A DNA stretch of 64,000 bases from Arthrobacter oryzae (GCF_030718995.1 NZ_CP132204.1:2542001-2606000); one strand, 5' to 3'. Positions 28,422 to 38,293 are shown, counted from the stretch's first letter. Program-made: numbers and translations. The notes: generated by a model not told the origin, from the sequence alone.

Positions 28422-28766
28422 GTGGCCGAACCAGTGCGCGATGACCTCTCACTGGCGGGCATAGGCAGCGAAAATGCGGGGATGGCATACTCCCTGCCCG
28501 CACCGCAGCCGGGCTCCAGGCTGAGCGGGCGGGACCAGCAAATGCTGGCGCTCGAACGGCAGTGGTGGAAGTATGCAGGGGCCAAGGAGCAGGCGATTCG
28601 GGAGCTGTTCGACCTCTCCGCCACGCACTACTACCAGATCCTCAACACTCTGATTGACACCGAGGACGCCCTGGCCCACGACCCCATGCTCGTGAAGAGA
28701 TTGCGTAGACTACGTACGTCACGCCAACGGGCACGCACGGCGCGCCGTTTGGGTTCTGACGCTTAA
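28422..28766 (+). CDS. DUF3263 family protein
   Basis: A 114-residue actinobacterial protein. The C-terminal two thirds is the DUF3263 domain: LSGRDQQMLALERQWWKYAGAKEQAIRELFDLSATHYYQILNTLID, a predicted helix-turn-helix resembling sigma-factor region 4, followed by an Arg-rich tail (LRRLRTSRQRARTARR) suited to nucleic-acid binding. The GTG at 28422 is preferred because AAGGA lies seven to eight bases upstream; a GTG at 28407 is in frame. It precedes a LytR_C protein by 49 bases, an arrangement common in actinobacteria. Function unknown. Confidence 0.85.
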   Translation: MAEPVRDDLSLAGIGSENAGMAYSLPAPQPGSRLSGRDQQMLALERQWWKYAGAKEQAIRELFDLSATHYYQILNTLIDTEDALAHDPMLVKRLRRLRTSRQRARTARRLGSDA

Positions 28767-28815
28767 CAGTCAGGGCCGGGCAACCAGCGAGAACCAACAA
28801 GGACATCGTTTTACC

Positions 28816-29457
28816 ATGACCAAATACGCTCGGGATGAATTCGACAGGGTCCCGGAGACCTCCTCACGACAGGGTGTACACCGGGTCGCCTCCGAATCCT
28901 CCCGGCGCAGGCTGGGTCCGATCCTGGCCGTCGGCGTTGTGGCGCTCGCCATCGGACTGGTTGCCTTCCTTTTCCTGCCGAAGCTGGGAATTACTCCTTC
29001 CGGCAGCCCGCTGATGGCGGCAGGGTCAGCGCTCAGCAGCCCTTCGGCTTCCGCGGAGACGCCCCAAGGCACGGCGTCCCCGGGTGCCGAACCCAGCGCA
29101 GACCCGAGCGCCGTGCCCTCCGCCAGCGAGACGCCGTCAGCCGGCAGCTCACCCTCGGAAGTTCCTGCCGAGGCGCAAGCCGTCGATAAGACCCAGGCCG
29201 TGGCGGTCTACAACGGGACCACCACAGCGGGGCTTGCCGGCCGTGTGAGCAGCACCGTGGCAGGCGAGGGCTGGACCCTGGGCCCGGTGGGCAACTGGGG
29301 CGGAATGCCGCAGCAGTCCTCCGTGATCTACTACAGCGGCGCTGGGCAAAAAGCGAACGCCGAGGCGCTGGGGGAGCTCCTGAGCATCACCTCGCTGGTG
29401 GACTCCGCCGAGTTCCAGCAGCCGGTGGTCGTGGTCCTCGGGCCCGGGTTCCAGTAA
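28816..29457 (+). CDS. LytR C-terminal domain membrane protein
   Basis: A 213-residue protein with a cytosolic N-terminus (1-32, Arg-rich), one membrane segment (about 34-55), a long Ser/Pro/Ala/Glu linker (about 68-125) and a C-terminal LytR_C domain (VAVYNGTTTAGLAGRVSSTV, VIYYSGAGQKANAEALGELL, VVVVLGPGF). LytR_C domains occur in enzymes attaching glycopolymers to peptidoglycan and as stand-alone wall-associated proteins. It lacks the catalytic LCP domain. It follows the DUF3263 gene on the same strand. Confidence 0.85.
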   Translation: MTKYARDEFDRVPETSSRQGVHRVASESSRRRLGPILAVGVVALAIGLVAFLFLPKLGITPSGSPLMAAGSALSSPSASAETPQGTASPGAEPSADPSAVPSASETPSAGSSPSEVPAEAQAVDKTQAVAVYNGTTTAGLAGRVSSTVAGEGWTLGPVGNWGGMPQQSSVIYYSGAGQKANAEALGELLSITSLVDSAEFQQPVVVVLGPGFQ

Positions 29458-29620
29458 GGGAATTCGGTTACGCCTGAATAACTATTGGTGGCGCGCAGGC
29501 CTCGGTCCTGCACCCGGCAAACGGCAATGGCTACAGTGATTCCGGATGCCGCACCACAGCGGACCGTCCCAACGGCGCACAGTGACGTGGGCCGATCAAA
29601 GCAACCGGAAAGTGGGCAAC

Positions 29621-29824
29621 ATGGCAACGGGAACCGTCAAATGGTTCAATGCCGAAAAAGGCTATGGCTTCATTACCGTTGACGCCTCCGGAGACGACGT
29701 CTTCGTGCACTGGTCGGCCATCGAAGGCGAGGGCTACCGCGCCCTCGACGAAGGACAGCGGGTGCAGTTCGAAGTCGGCGAAGGCGAGAAGGGTCCGCAG
29801 GCAGAAAACGTCCGGCCGGCCTGA
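29621..29824 (+). CDS. Cold-shock domain protein (CspA family)
   Basis: A 67-residue single cold-shock domain that binds single-stranded RNA and DNA. It has both RNP motifs: KGYGFITV and VFVHWSAI, with [15 protein letters not shown] at the start. Length is exactly that of the family. The stop shares a base with the start of the next gene (TGATG), so a lipoprotein is translationally coupled to it. It is distinct from the longer, extended cold-shock protein at 44.3 kb. Confidence 0.95.
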   Translation: MATGTVKWFNAEKGYGFITVDASGDDVFVHWSAIEGEGYRALDEGQRVQFEVGEGEKGPQAENVRPA

Positions 29825-31137
29825 TGCTCTCCACCGCGGCAATGCATGGCACAGGCATCCCCGCCCGCCCTGTTCGGCCCCGGCTTCGGATATCCGCAAC
29901 GCTGGTTCTTGCGGCCGGAACGGCGCTCGTGCTTGCTGGCTGCTCCGGTCCGAGCGGCAACGTCCGGGTTGATGCCGTGGACGCCGGCGGCGACGGCACG
30001 CTGCGTATAGGGCTGATGCTGGATAACACCGGGAAGCAGTCGTTCCTCAACTCCGCGCAGCTTGCCGCGGCCAAACTGGCGGTCCAGGAGATCAACGCCG
30101 CAGGGGGCCACAAAGGGCGGCCGGTGGAACTCCTGCCCGAGAACATCAGCGAGGACGCAACCGCCCAGGCGAAGGAGCTCGTGGCGGCCAAGGCGGATGT
30201 CGTCATCGGCCCGACTGACTCCAGCCGGGCCCCGGGGGCAATCGATGTCCTGTCGCGGGCCAAGGTGGCCATCATCTCTCCGGCAAACACGGCGCACGGA
30301 CTGACCAGGTACCGGAGCGGCGGATATTACTTCCGCACGTCGGCGGCGGACGTTGCCCAGGCTCCCGTGCTGGTCAAGCTGGCCAAGGACAGCGGGGCCC
30401 GGACAATCGCCATCCTGCACGAGGACGACACCTACGGCAAGGACGTTTCAGTTGCCGTCGCCGCCGCGGCGAAAGCAGCCGGCCTTGGGACCGTGGCAGA
30501 GGCCGCCTTCACGTCCGGCCAGGCGCAGCAGGCGGCTGCAGCTGCCAAAGCCGCAGGCCCAGACGCCGTCGTCCTGGTGGCCCGCGCCGGAGCCCAGGGC
30601 GCCATAGCCGAACTCAACAACGCGGGGCTGGCCGGCAGCAAACTGATCCTCAGTGACGGTGCGATCAACCAGTACGGATCGGCCCTCGGATCCAAGGCCC
30701 TCGAGGGTACCCGCGGCATCCTGCCGGGCATGTTCCCGTCGGCGCACTTCCAGGGCGAGCTGGTGGCGGTTGATCCCGGACTCAAGGACATGACGTTTGC
30801 CGGGGAAGCATATGATGCCGTGAACCTGGCTGCCATCGCAGCGGCCGCGGCGCAGGACGACGCGGGCTCGTCCATTGCCGCGCAACTGGTTGCGGTCTCC
30901 GGACAGCGCGGCCCCGGCGGTGTCGACAAGGGAACTGTCCAGCCGTGCAAGACCTACAAAGAATGTGCCGACGCCATCAGGGCCGGCAACCCGGCGGATT
31001 ACGACGGCGAGTCCGGGCCGATCAGCTTCGATACCAACGGCGATATCACCGCCGCCAACTACATGGTGTTCAGCTACGGCGCAGACAACAGGGCCCGGAT
31101 GAGCGGAAGTGAAACGTCCGCCCGTGCCGGCGGCTGA
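29824..31137 (+). CDS. Lipoprotein ABC substrate-binding protein, branched-chain amino acid (LivK) type
   Basis: A 437-residue extracytoplasmic binding protein. The signal peptide ends in a lipobox LVLAGC with Cys40, and the rest is a type-I periplasmic-binding fold (peripla_BP_6): IGLMLDNTGKQSFLNSAQLAAAKLAVQEINAAGG, VIGPTDSSRA, ISPANTAHGL and FAGEAYDAVNLAAIAAA. Members bind amino acids, amides or urea-like solutes. No permease or ATPase gene is nearby, so it is an orphan component or acts as a sensor. The N-terminus before the hydrophobic core is long (about 22 residues). The start at 29824 overlaps the cold-shock stop codon. Confidence 0.86.
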   Translation: MLSTAAMHGTGIPARPVRPRLRISATLVLAAGTALVLAGCSGPSGNVRVDAVDAGGDGTLRIGLMLDNTGKQSFLNSAQLAAAKLAVQEINAAGGHKGRPVELLPENISEDATAQAKELVAAKADVVIGPTDSSRAPGAIDVLSRAKVAIISPANTAHGLTRYRSGGYYFRTSAADVAQAPVLVKLAKDSGARTIAILHEDDTYGKDVSVAVAAAAKAAGLGTVAEAAFTSGQAQQAAAAAKAAGPDAVVLVARAGAQGAIAELNNAGLAGSKLILSDGAINQYGSALGSKALEGTRGILPGMFPSAHFQGELVAVDPGLKDMTFAGEAYDAVNLAAIAAAAAQDDAGSSIAAQLVAVSGQRGPGGVDKGTVQPCKTYKECADAIRAGNPADYDGESGPISFDTNGDITAANYMVFSYGADNRARMSGSETSARAGG

Positions 31138-31187
31138 TCGCTCCTAGCGTAGTGCGGGCCGCAGGAGGGCTTTCCGCGCAATCCCTG

Positions 31188-31214
31188 CTTGCACTCTCCC
31201 CGGGGGAGTGCTAA
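31188..31214. promoter_or_regulatory. CIRCE element 1 (HrcA operator)
   Basis: CTTGCACTC, a nine-base spacer and GAGTGCTAA: the CIRCE consensus TTAGCACTC-N9-GAGTGCTAA with two changes in the left arm. It lies about 215 bases before groEL. Confidence 0.85.
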
Positions 31215-31222
31215 TTATTGAT

Positions 31223-31249
31223 TTAGCACTCCCACGGACTGACTGCTAA
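31223..31249. promoter_or_regulatory. CIRCE element 2 (HrcA operator)
   Basis: TTAGCACTC, nine bases, GACTGCTAA: consensus except one base in the right arm. It starts 35 bases after element 1. The remaining 180 bases to the groEL start form a long leader in which I see no second clear signal. Confidence 0.85.
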
Positions 31250-31387
31250 TTCGACGCCCGGTTCCGGCCGGCTGCGGAGAGCGGGAAGGACCAGGAGCGA
31301 AAGAAATACCTTGCTGGGGTGAGATCCCATCCGCGCGGCATACAGAGGCCGCCGGTGAAGGGTCGTCCGTCGCGGGCACCGCAGTGA

Positions 31388-33058
<1,671 letters not shown>

Positions 33059-33082
33059 TCCTCCCAACCTCGCTAACGCGCA

Positions 33083-33121
33083 AAAAGTGCGGCTCCCTCG
33101 ATTCGAGGGGGCCGCACTTTT
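33083..33121. terminator. Rho-independent terminator after groEL, possibly bidirectional
   Basis: AAAAGTGCGGC and GCCGCACTTTT enclose an inner CCCTCG/CGAGGG stem. The T run on the right serves groEL and the A run on the left can serve the convergent binding-protein gene. Confidence 0.9.
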
Positions 33122-33143
33122 GTTGCAGCAGGAAGGCCCGGGA

Positions 33144-34454
33144 CTATTTGCGGGCGGAGGCCAGCATCCCTTCAACCTCCTTCTTGAACTCCTCCGCGGC
33201 GGCGGAAGGCGACTTGCGGTCGTAAAGGACCTCGTCGGTGTAGCGCTTGATGACGTTCTGCACGCTGCCCGATCCGACCGGCGGCACAGGGGGTGCCTCG
33301 GCCATGTCGGGGTTGATGTCCTGGAGGAAGCCGACCACGGTGGTGTCAGCCGCTTTGAGCTTGGGCGTGATGTCCGCGAGAACTTCTGAGTTGGCAGGGA
33401 TGCCGCGGTCGGTCATCAGGATGGCTCCCGCGGCGGGGCTGTTTGCCAGGTAGTTGATGAACGTTGCCGCTGCCTCCGGGTTTTTCGACCTCGACGACGC
33501 CGACCAGAACATGGTGGGTTTGTAATACATGCCGTTGTCTGCGGCCCGCCCGTCCGTGCTCGGGGCGCGAAGCATCCTGATGCTGCTTCCCGTGGTGGTC
33601 TCCAGAGACCCGAGCTGGTTGGTCCACCACCAGGCCATGCCGATCCGGTTGGTGCCGAACAAGCTCTCTTCCAGTCCCGCTCCGGCGTCCTCGGTTGCGA
33701 CGCTCGCCGGCGGGCTCGCTTTCGAATCGCGCTGCTTCTTCAATCGCTCCCAGAACGACGCCGCAGTCGCCGTGTCGAAGTCCAGTTTGCCGTCCGGCGA
33801 GTACAGGTTCTCGCCGTGCTGCCGAAGCCAGATGATGAGGTCGGCTTCGTTGCTGCCATAGGCGGCGCCATAGGTGGAGCCCCCGCCGGACTCCGTGAGC
33901 TTCGTAGCGATGCTGTTGAAGTCGTCCCAGGTCCAAGTGGAGTCATCGGGCAACGGGACGTCGGCGGCCTCGAACACCTTGGTGTTAGCCATGATCACGT
34001 AGGCGTTCTTGCCGGTGCTGAGGCCGTACTGGGCGTCGTCGTACTGGCCGGAGGCGAGCTGTTCCTTGTCCATTTTGGAAAGGTCGATGCCGTCCTGCTT
34101 GGCCAGGTCCAGAAGGGCGCCGCGGCCCCCGTACTCGGCGATGTACTTTTGATCCATCTGGATCACGTCCGGCGCATCATTGGCCGCTGTGGTGGTTGCC
34201 AGTTTGTCCCAGTACCCTCCCCATTCCCCGGGCGCCGCCTTGATCTTGATGTTCGGGTGCTCTGCCTCGAACGCCTCAATGACCTTCTGGGTCTGGGCAT
34301 TGAGGTATTCGTTGCCCCACCAGGCGAAGGTCAAGGTGACTTCCTTGTCTCCGCCGGAGCCTGCTGACCCCGCGCATCCCGTGACGAGCAATGCAAGGGC
34401 AGCGGCGGTGGCTCCTATCTTCAGTCGTAGCCTGCTTCCGGACGAGATCTTCAT
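33144..34454 (-). CDS. Sugar ABC transporter substrate-binding lipoprotein (CUT1 type)
   Basis: A 436-residue extracellular binding protein. The signal peptide ends in a lipobox LLVTGC with Cys27; the mature part starts with the family-1 pattern LTFAWWGNEYLNAQTQKVIEAFEAEHPNIKIKA and contains APDVIQMDQKYIAEY and a GIPANSEV segment near the C-terminus. It would bind an oligosaccharide for a CUT1 importer. No permease genes are beside it, so it must work with distant ones, perhaps with the shared ATPase type seen at the window start. Two or three LacI-type operators lie upstream, so sugar-induced expression is likely. Confidence 0.88.
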   Translation of the reverse strand: MKISSGSRLRLKIGATAAALALLVTGCAGSAGSGGDKEVTLTFAWWGNEYLNAQTQKVIEAFEAEHPNIKIKAAPGEWGGYWDKLATTTAANDAPDVIQMDQKYIAEYGGRGALLDLAKQDGIDLSKMDKEQLASGQYDDAQYGLSTGKNAYVIMANTKVFEAADVPLPDDSTWTWDDFNSIATKLTESGGGSTYGAAYGSNEADLIIWLRQHGENLYSPDGKLDFDTATAASFWERLKKQRDSKASPPASVATEDAGAGLEESLFGTNRIGMAWWWTNQLGSLETTTGSSIRMLRAPSTDGRAADNGMYYKPTMFWSASSRSKNPEAAATFINYLANSPAAGAILMTDRGIPANSEVLADITPKLKAADTTVVGFLQDINPDMAEAPPVPPVGSGSVQNVIKRYTDEVLYDRKSPSAAAEEFKKEVEGMLASARK

Positions 34455-34560
34455 TGATACGCCTTCCTGTGTACTGCCGGTTGAAATGGTCTGGCACGGC
34501 CGAAAACCGCGCAGTGAGCTGCAAAGCGGACTTACAAAACGTGCAAGGGAGCCGAGATGA

Positions 34561-34572
34561 GAAAACGCTTTC
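34561..34572. promoter_or_regulatory. LacI-family operator 1
   Basis: GAAAACGCTTTC fits the LacI/GalR pattern GNAANCGNTTNC and is nearly palindromic. It lies 107 bases upstream of the binding-protein start. Confidence 0.6.
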
Positions 34573-34626
34573 TGGCTGCGAGTTCCGATTCTTGCACGCG
34601 CGCTTTCCGGGTGTCAACGATTCCGG

Positions 34627-34660
34627 GTAAGCGTTTTCCGGCGCGTTGCAGGAAACGCTG
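34627..34660. promoter_or_regulatory. LacI-family operator 2 and a weaker third site
   Basis: GTAAGCGTTTTC at 34627-34638 fits GNAANCGNTTNC. A weaker GGAAACGCTGCC begins at 34651. Operators 1 and 2 are 66 bases apart, suitable for cooperative or looping repression. The same gap holds the promoter of the divergent RNase H gene. Confidence 0.55.
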
Positions 34661-34710
34661 CCGCGGACAAGGCAAACCACAATGCCGGGCCCGTCTGGCA
34701 GGATAGTGCG

Positions 34711-35673
34711 GTGACGATTACTGCAGCAGCCGACGGTTCGGCTTTAGGAAACCCCGGTCCGGCCGGATGGGCCTGGTACGTGAACGACGATTGCTGGCGG
34801 GCGGGCGGCTGGCCGCACGGCACCAATAACCAGGGCGAGCTGATGGCCGTGCTGGATCTCTTCCGTTGCACGGAGCACCTTGCTGAGGAGGAGCTCCATA
34901 TCCTGTGCGACAGCCAGTACGTCATCAACTCAGTGACCAAGTGGATGCCCGGCTGGAAGCGCAAGGGCTGGCGGAAGGCCGACGGCAAGCCCGTCCTGAA
35001 CGTGGAGCTCCTGCGGGAAATCGACCAGGCCTTGAGCGGCCGCACATACCGGTTTGAGTGGGTCCGCGGCCATGCCGGCCATGATTTGAACGAGGCTGCC
35101 GACGACCGCGCGCGTGCTGCGGCCACTGCCTACCAGCAGGGCATTGCGGTACGGTCAGGGCCGGGCTTTGTCCGCGGGGCCGGCACTCCCGCAGCCGCCC
35201 CTGCCAAGGTGCCGGAGCGGAGGGAATCCCTCACCGTTGCGGGAAGCCGCAGTCAGCCGGACCTCTTCACCGAGCCGGACCTTTTCAGCGAACTGGACAC
35301 GGATCCCTTCGCAACCCCGGCGGGGCCCGAAGCAGCTCCCGAGGCAGTGGTTGAGGCACTGGAACGGGAGCTGCTGAGCCCGGACACCCGGGCCGATATT
35401 GGCCGGACCGGTGTGCTGCTGCACCCGGAGTTTACTGAAATCGGCAGCTCCGGGCGGCTCTGGACGCGGGACGCCATGATGATGGCACTTGAGGAGAACC
35501 CGGGTGCGGCTGTTGAACTGGAGATCATCGGGGCGGACCGGGTGGGGCCGGAAGCAGTGCTCCTGACCTACCGCAGCAAGGACCGGACGGGATCCGCGCT
35601 CCGTAGTTCGCTCTGGGTGCTCGACGGCACCCGGTGGCGCCTGCGCTTCCACCAAGGCACGCCGGAGGCTTAG
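34711..35673 (+). CDS. RNase HI domain fused to an NTF2-like (DUF4440-type) domain
   Basis: A 320-residue two-domain protein. The N-terminal RNase HI domain (about 1-140) has all catalytic acids: D8, E43 in NNQGELMAV, D67 in LCDSQYVI and D131, plus His121 in VRGHAGHDLNEAADDRA, so it should cut RNA in RNA-DNA hybrids. A linker rich in Pro/Ala and Phe-containing repeats (DLFTEPDLFSELD) leads to a C-terminal domain (about 215-318) with the NTF2/DUF4440 pattern: ALERELLSPDTRADIGRTGVLLHPEFTEIG, WTRDAMM and a final WVLDGTRWRLRFHQGTP. GTG start with AGGA eight bases upstream. Convergent with the WXG100 gene, five bases apart. Confidence 0.9.
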   Translation: MTITAAADGSALGNPGPAGWAWYVNDDCWRAGGWPHGTNNQGELMAVLDLFRCTEHLAEEELHILCDSQYVINSVTKWMPGWKRKGWRKADGKPVLNVELLREIDQALSGRTYRFEWVRGHAGHDLNEAADDRARAAATAYQQGIAVRSGPGFVRGAGTPAAAPAKVPERRESLTVAGSRSQPDLFTEPDLFSELDTDPFATPAGPEAAPEAVVEALERELLSPDTRADIGRTGVLLHPEFTEIGSSGRLWTRDAMMMALEENPGAAVELEIIGADRVGPEAVLLTYRSKDRTGSALRSSLWVLDGTRWRLRFHQGTPEA

Positions 35674-35678
35674 TCCAA

Positions 35679-35969
35679 TCAGCCGCTGAACCGCTGCGTA
35701 TTGCCCTGTTCCGCCTGGGCGTACGTGGCGGCTGCCGAGGCCAGGGCCATGTTGATGGAAGCGAGGGAGGCCTCCACCTTCCCCTGGGTGAGGGTCCACT
35801 CCGTGATGAGCCCCTGGAAGTTGGTGGCCGCCGATCCACGCCACGTGCCCTGCAGCTCGTCCAGGCCCCTCTTCATGGCCTGGACGTCCGCGCTGATTCG
35901 GTCAACTGTGGCTTTGACGTTGGCTGATTTGAGCTGGAGCAGTTCGGTGTCAACTGAGATGATGCTCAT
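35679..35969 (-). CDS. WXG100 family protein (ESAT-6-like)
   Basis: A 96-residue helical-hairpin protein starting MSIISVDTELLQLKSANVKATVDRI with the central WxG turn (TWRGSAATNFQ) near 43-45. WXG100 proteins are small substrates or partners of type VII (ESX) secretion. No FtsK/SpoIIIE ATPase, EccD or toxin gene is adjacent, so its secretion machinery must be elsewhere. The C-terminal YxxxD/E export signal is not obvious (YAQAEQGN is the closest). It lies 117 bases downstream of a histidine-kinase gene on the same strand. Confidence 0.88.
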   Translation of the reverse strand: MSIISVDTELLQLKSANVKATVDRISADVQAMKRGLDELQGTWRGSAATNFQGLITEWTLTQGKVEASLASINMALASAAATYAQAEQGNTQRFSG

Positions 35970-36085
35970 GGTTAGTGCCCTTCGACGCTGTTCGGAAGCT
36001 TGTTCAAGCTTGCGGGGCGGCCTGCCTGTTCAAGCCGCTACGTCGAGCCTAGGAACCGGGCCGAAAACCGCGCTACAGCAGCTGC

Positions 36086-37567
36086 TTATATGTGGACAAC
36101 TTCGCCGTCGCCGCCGCCGTCGTGCTTGGCGTCTGCTTTCTCGTCCTGGAACGGAAGGCTGACCACCATGGTGGCGCCGCCGCCGTCGGTCGGGACCACC
36201 CGGACGGAGCCCGAGTGCGAGGCCACGATGGCAGCCACGATGGCCAGGCCAAGGCCGCTGCCGCCTGTTTCGCGGGTCCGTGAGGTATCCGCCCGGTAGA
36301 AGCGCTCAAAAATCCTGGCGGCCTCGCCCTCCGGGATCCCGGCACCGTGATCGCGCACTTCGATGACGGAGGATCGTTGGCCGACATCCCCGGTCCGCAC
36401 CCCGACCGCAATCTCTATGGGTGTCCCGGCGGGGGTGTAGCGAAGGGCGTTGCCCAGGAGGTTGCCCACCACCTGGCGCAGTTTTGCCTCATCGCCCAGC
36501 ACCGGGGCCGGGGACGGCGACCCGCCGTCGAGTCCGGTCAGCGAAATCTGCCGGTCCCGGTCGCTGGCCTGGGTGTCCACCACGGCGTCGTTGGCGAGGA
36601 GCAGGAGGTCCACAGGCTTCTCCTGCAGCGGGCGTTGCTCGTCCAGCCGGGCGAGCAGCAGGAGGTCCTCCACCATGGAGCCCATCCGCTTGGCCTCGCT
36701 CTCAATCCGTCCCATCGCCGTGGCAACGTCCTCTTCCTTGGACAGCGCACCCTGGCGGTACAGCTCGGAGAAACCCCGGATCGTCACAAGGGGAGTTCGA
36801 AGCTCATGGGAAGCATCGGCGGCAAAGCGGCGCATCCGCTCTTCGGAGGCCATCCGGGCCGCGAAGGCGGACTCAATGTGGCTGAGCATCGCGTTGAGCG
36901 AGCCGCCCAGCCGGCCCACTTCCGTGGCGGGGTTCTCCACGTCAACGCGGCGCGAGAGGTCGCCGGCGGCGATGGCCGCCGCGGTCTTCTCCACGCGCGC
37001 CAACGGCCGGAAGGACCGGGACACCGTCCAGGTGGCGATGAAGAAGGCCAGCACCAGGGTGAGGAAACCAACACCGATGACCACCAGCGAGGCGTGTTCC
37101 ATGACGGAGTCCACGGGGGCCAGCGGCAGGCCGATGATGACGACGGCATTGCGCTGGTTGCCGTCCAGTACGTTCAGTGCCACGACACGCCAGTTCCGCC
37201 CGTCGGTGCCCCGGACCTGGAAGGGGGCAAGGTCGAGCCTGTTGGCTTCTGCCGGTGACAGGCTGTCGATGTCCGGGTGGGATTCCTTGCTGCCGCCGAA
37301 GGGGAACGCCTCCTGGTCCGGGCGCAGCAGCATGAGCGAATAATCCGTGGGGATGTTCGGGTTCTGCTGCAGCAGCTGGCTGAAGGATTGCTGCTGCTTC
37401 ACGGAATTGACGGCGACCTTGAGCTTGTCGTCAACCTGCCCCTGGAGATAGCTGTGCAGGAGTGTCAACGTGCCGGAACCGGTCACGGCGAGTGCCACCA
37501 GCATCAGTGCCATCATGATGGCCACGAGCTGGGAACGCAGTGAGGCCGACTTCCAACGCTGCAGCAA
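36086..37567 (-). CDS. Two-component sensor histidine kinase
   Basis: A 493-residue membrane kinase: membrane segment 1 (about 12-36), an extracytoplasmic sensor region (about 37-156), membrane segment 2 (about 157-182), HAMP domain (about 180-232), the phosphorylated His254 in FAADASHELRTPLVTIRGFSELY, and an ATPase domain with N (GNLLGNALRYTP), G1 (VRDHGAGIP) and G2 (GGSGLGLAI) boxes. It resembles the MprB/TcrY/TrcS kinases of actinobacteria. The start is two bases after the response-regulator stop, so the pair is co-expressed. A Lys/Asp/Gly-rich tail ends the protein. Signal unknown. Confidence 0.92.
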   Translation of the reverse strand: MLQRWKSASLRSQLVAIMMALMLVALAVTGSGTLTLLHSYLQGQVDDKLKVAVNSVKQQQSFSQLLQQNPNIPTDYSLMLLRPDQEAFPFGGSKESHPDIDSLSPAEANRLDLAPFQVRGTDGRNWRVVALNVLDGNQRNAVVIIGLPLAPVDSVMEHASLVVIGVGFLTLVLAFFIATWTVSRSFRPLARVEKTAAAIAAGDLSRRVDVENPATEVGRLGGSLNAMLSHIESAFAARMASEERMRRFAADASHELRTPLVTIRGFSELYRQGALSKEEDVATAMGRIESEAKRMGSMVEDLLLLARLDEQRPLQEKPVDLLLLANDAVVDTQASDRDRQISLTGLDGGSPSPAPVLGDEAKLRQVVGNLLGNALRYTPAGTPIEIAVGVRTGDVGQRSSVIEVRDHGAGIPEGEAARIFERFYRADTSRTRETGGSGLGLAIVAAIVASHSGSVRVVPTDGGGATMVVSLPFQDEKADAKHDGGGDGEVVHI

Positions 37568-37569
37568 GG

Positions 37570-38289
37570 TCAGCGCTTTTCGGCTGTCCGGAGTACGTAG
37601 CCCACCCCGCGCTTGGTCTGGATCAGTGCCGGGGCCTCGGGATCGATGTCCACCTTGCGCCGCAGGTAGGAGATGTACGACTCCACGATCGACGCGTCGC
37701 CGTTGAAGTCGTATTCCCAGACATGGTCCAGGATCTGGGCCTTGGACAGGACCCGGTTCGGGTTGAGCATCAGGTAGCGCAGGAGCTTGAACTCGGTGGG
37801 TGAGAGCTCAATGACGGTGCCGCCGCGACGCACTTCGTGCGCGTCGTCGTCGAGCTCGAGGTCATCCACGCGAATGACGGCGTCGTCGTCGAGCAAGGGC
37901 TGGGTGCGCCGCAGCACCGCGCGGATCCGGGCCACCACCTCGTCCAGGCTGAAGGGCTTGGTGACGTAGTCGTCGCCGCCGACGGTGAGTCCGGTGACCT
38001 TGTCCTCGGTGTCGTCCTTGGCGGTAAGGAACAGGACGGGGAAGTGCTTGCCGGAGGCGCGCAGCCGGCGGGTCACGGTGAAACCGTCCATGTCGGGGAG
38101 CATGACGTCCAGCACTGCAAGGTCGGGGGAGTGCAGCTCGGCGGCGGCGAGGGCGTCTCGTCCGTTGCCTGCCGAGACGACCTCAAAGCCTGCGAACCTC
38201 AGCGACGTGGAGAGCAGCTCGCGGATGTTCGGTTCATCATCGACGACGAGGAGCTTGGCTTCGGGACCGTTCTTTTTCATACTTCCCAT
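37570..38289 (-). CDS. OmpR-family response regulator
   Basis: A 239-residue DNA-binding regulator. The receiver domain (about 12-125) has the acidic pocket D17/D18, phosphoacceptor D61 in LAVLDVMLPDMDGF and K in VTKPF; the winged helix (about 140-236) includes ELSPTEFKLLRYLMLNPNRVLSKAQILDHVW and VGYVLR. It resembles TcrX/TrcR regulators and pairs with the kinase directly downstream. The start at 38289 follows GGGAG, which lies inside a perfect palindrome; longer in-frame starts (to 38424) add non-family sequence. Confidence 0.93.
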   Translation of the reverse strand: MGSMKKNGPEAKLLVVDDEPNIRELLSTSLRFAGFEVVSAGNGRDALAAAELHSPDLAVLDVMLPDMDGFTVTRRLRASGKHFPVLFLTAKDDTEDKVTGLTVGGDDYVTKPFSLDEVVARIRAVLRRTQPLLDDDAVIRVDDLELDDDAHEVRRGGTVIELSPTEFKLLRYLMLNPNRVLSKAQILDHVWEYDFNGDASIVESYISYLRRKVDIDPEAPALIQTKRGVGYVLRTAEKR

Positions 38290-38293
38290 GATG

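Noticed and set aside
31204..31233. GGGAGTGCTAA/TTAGCACTCCC read as a single reversed CIRCE
   Set aside because: CIRCE requires TTAGCACTC before GAGTGCTAA. The pair seen here consists of the right arm of one CIRCE and the left arm of the next; two proper elements explain it better.
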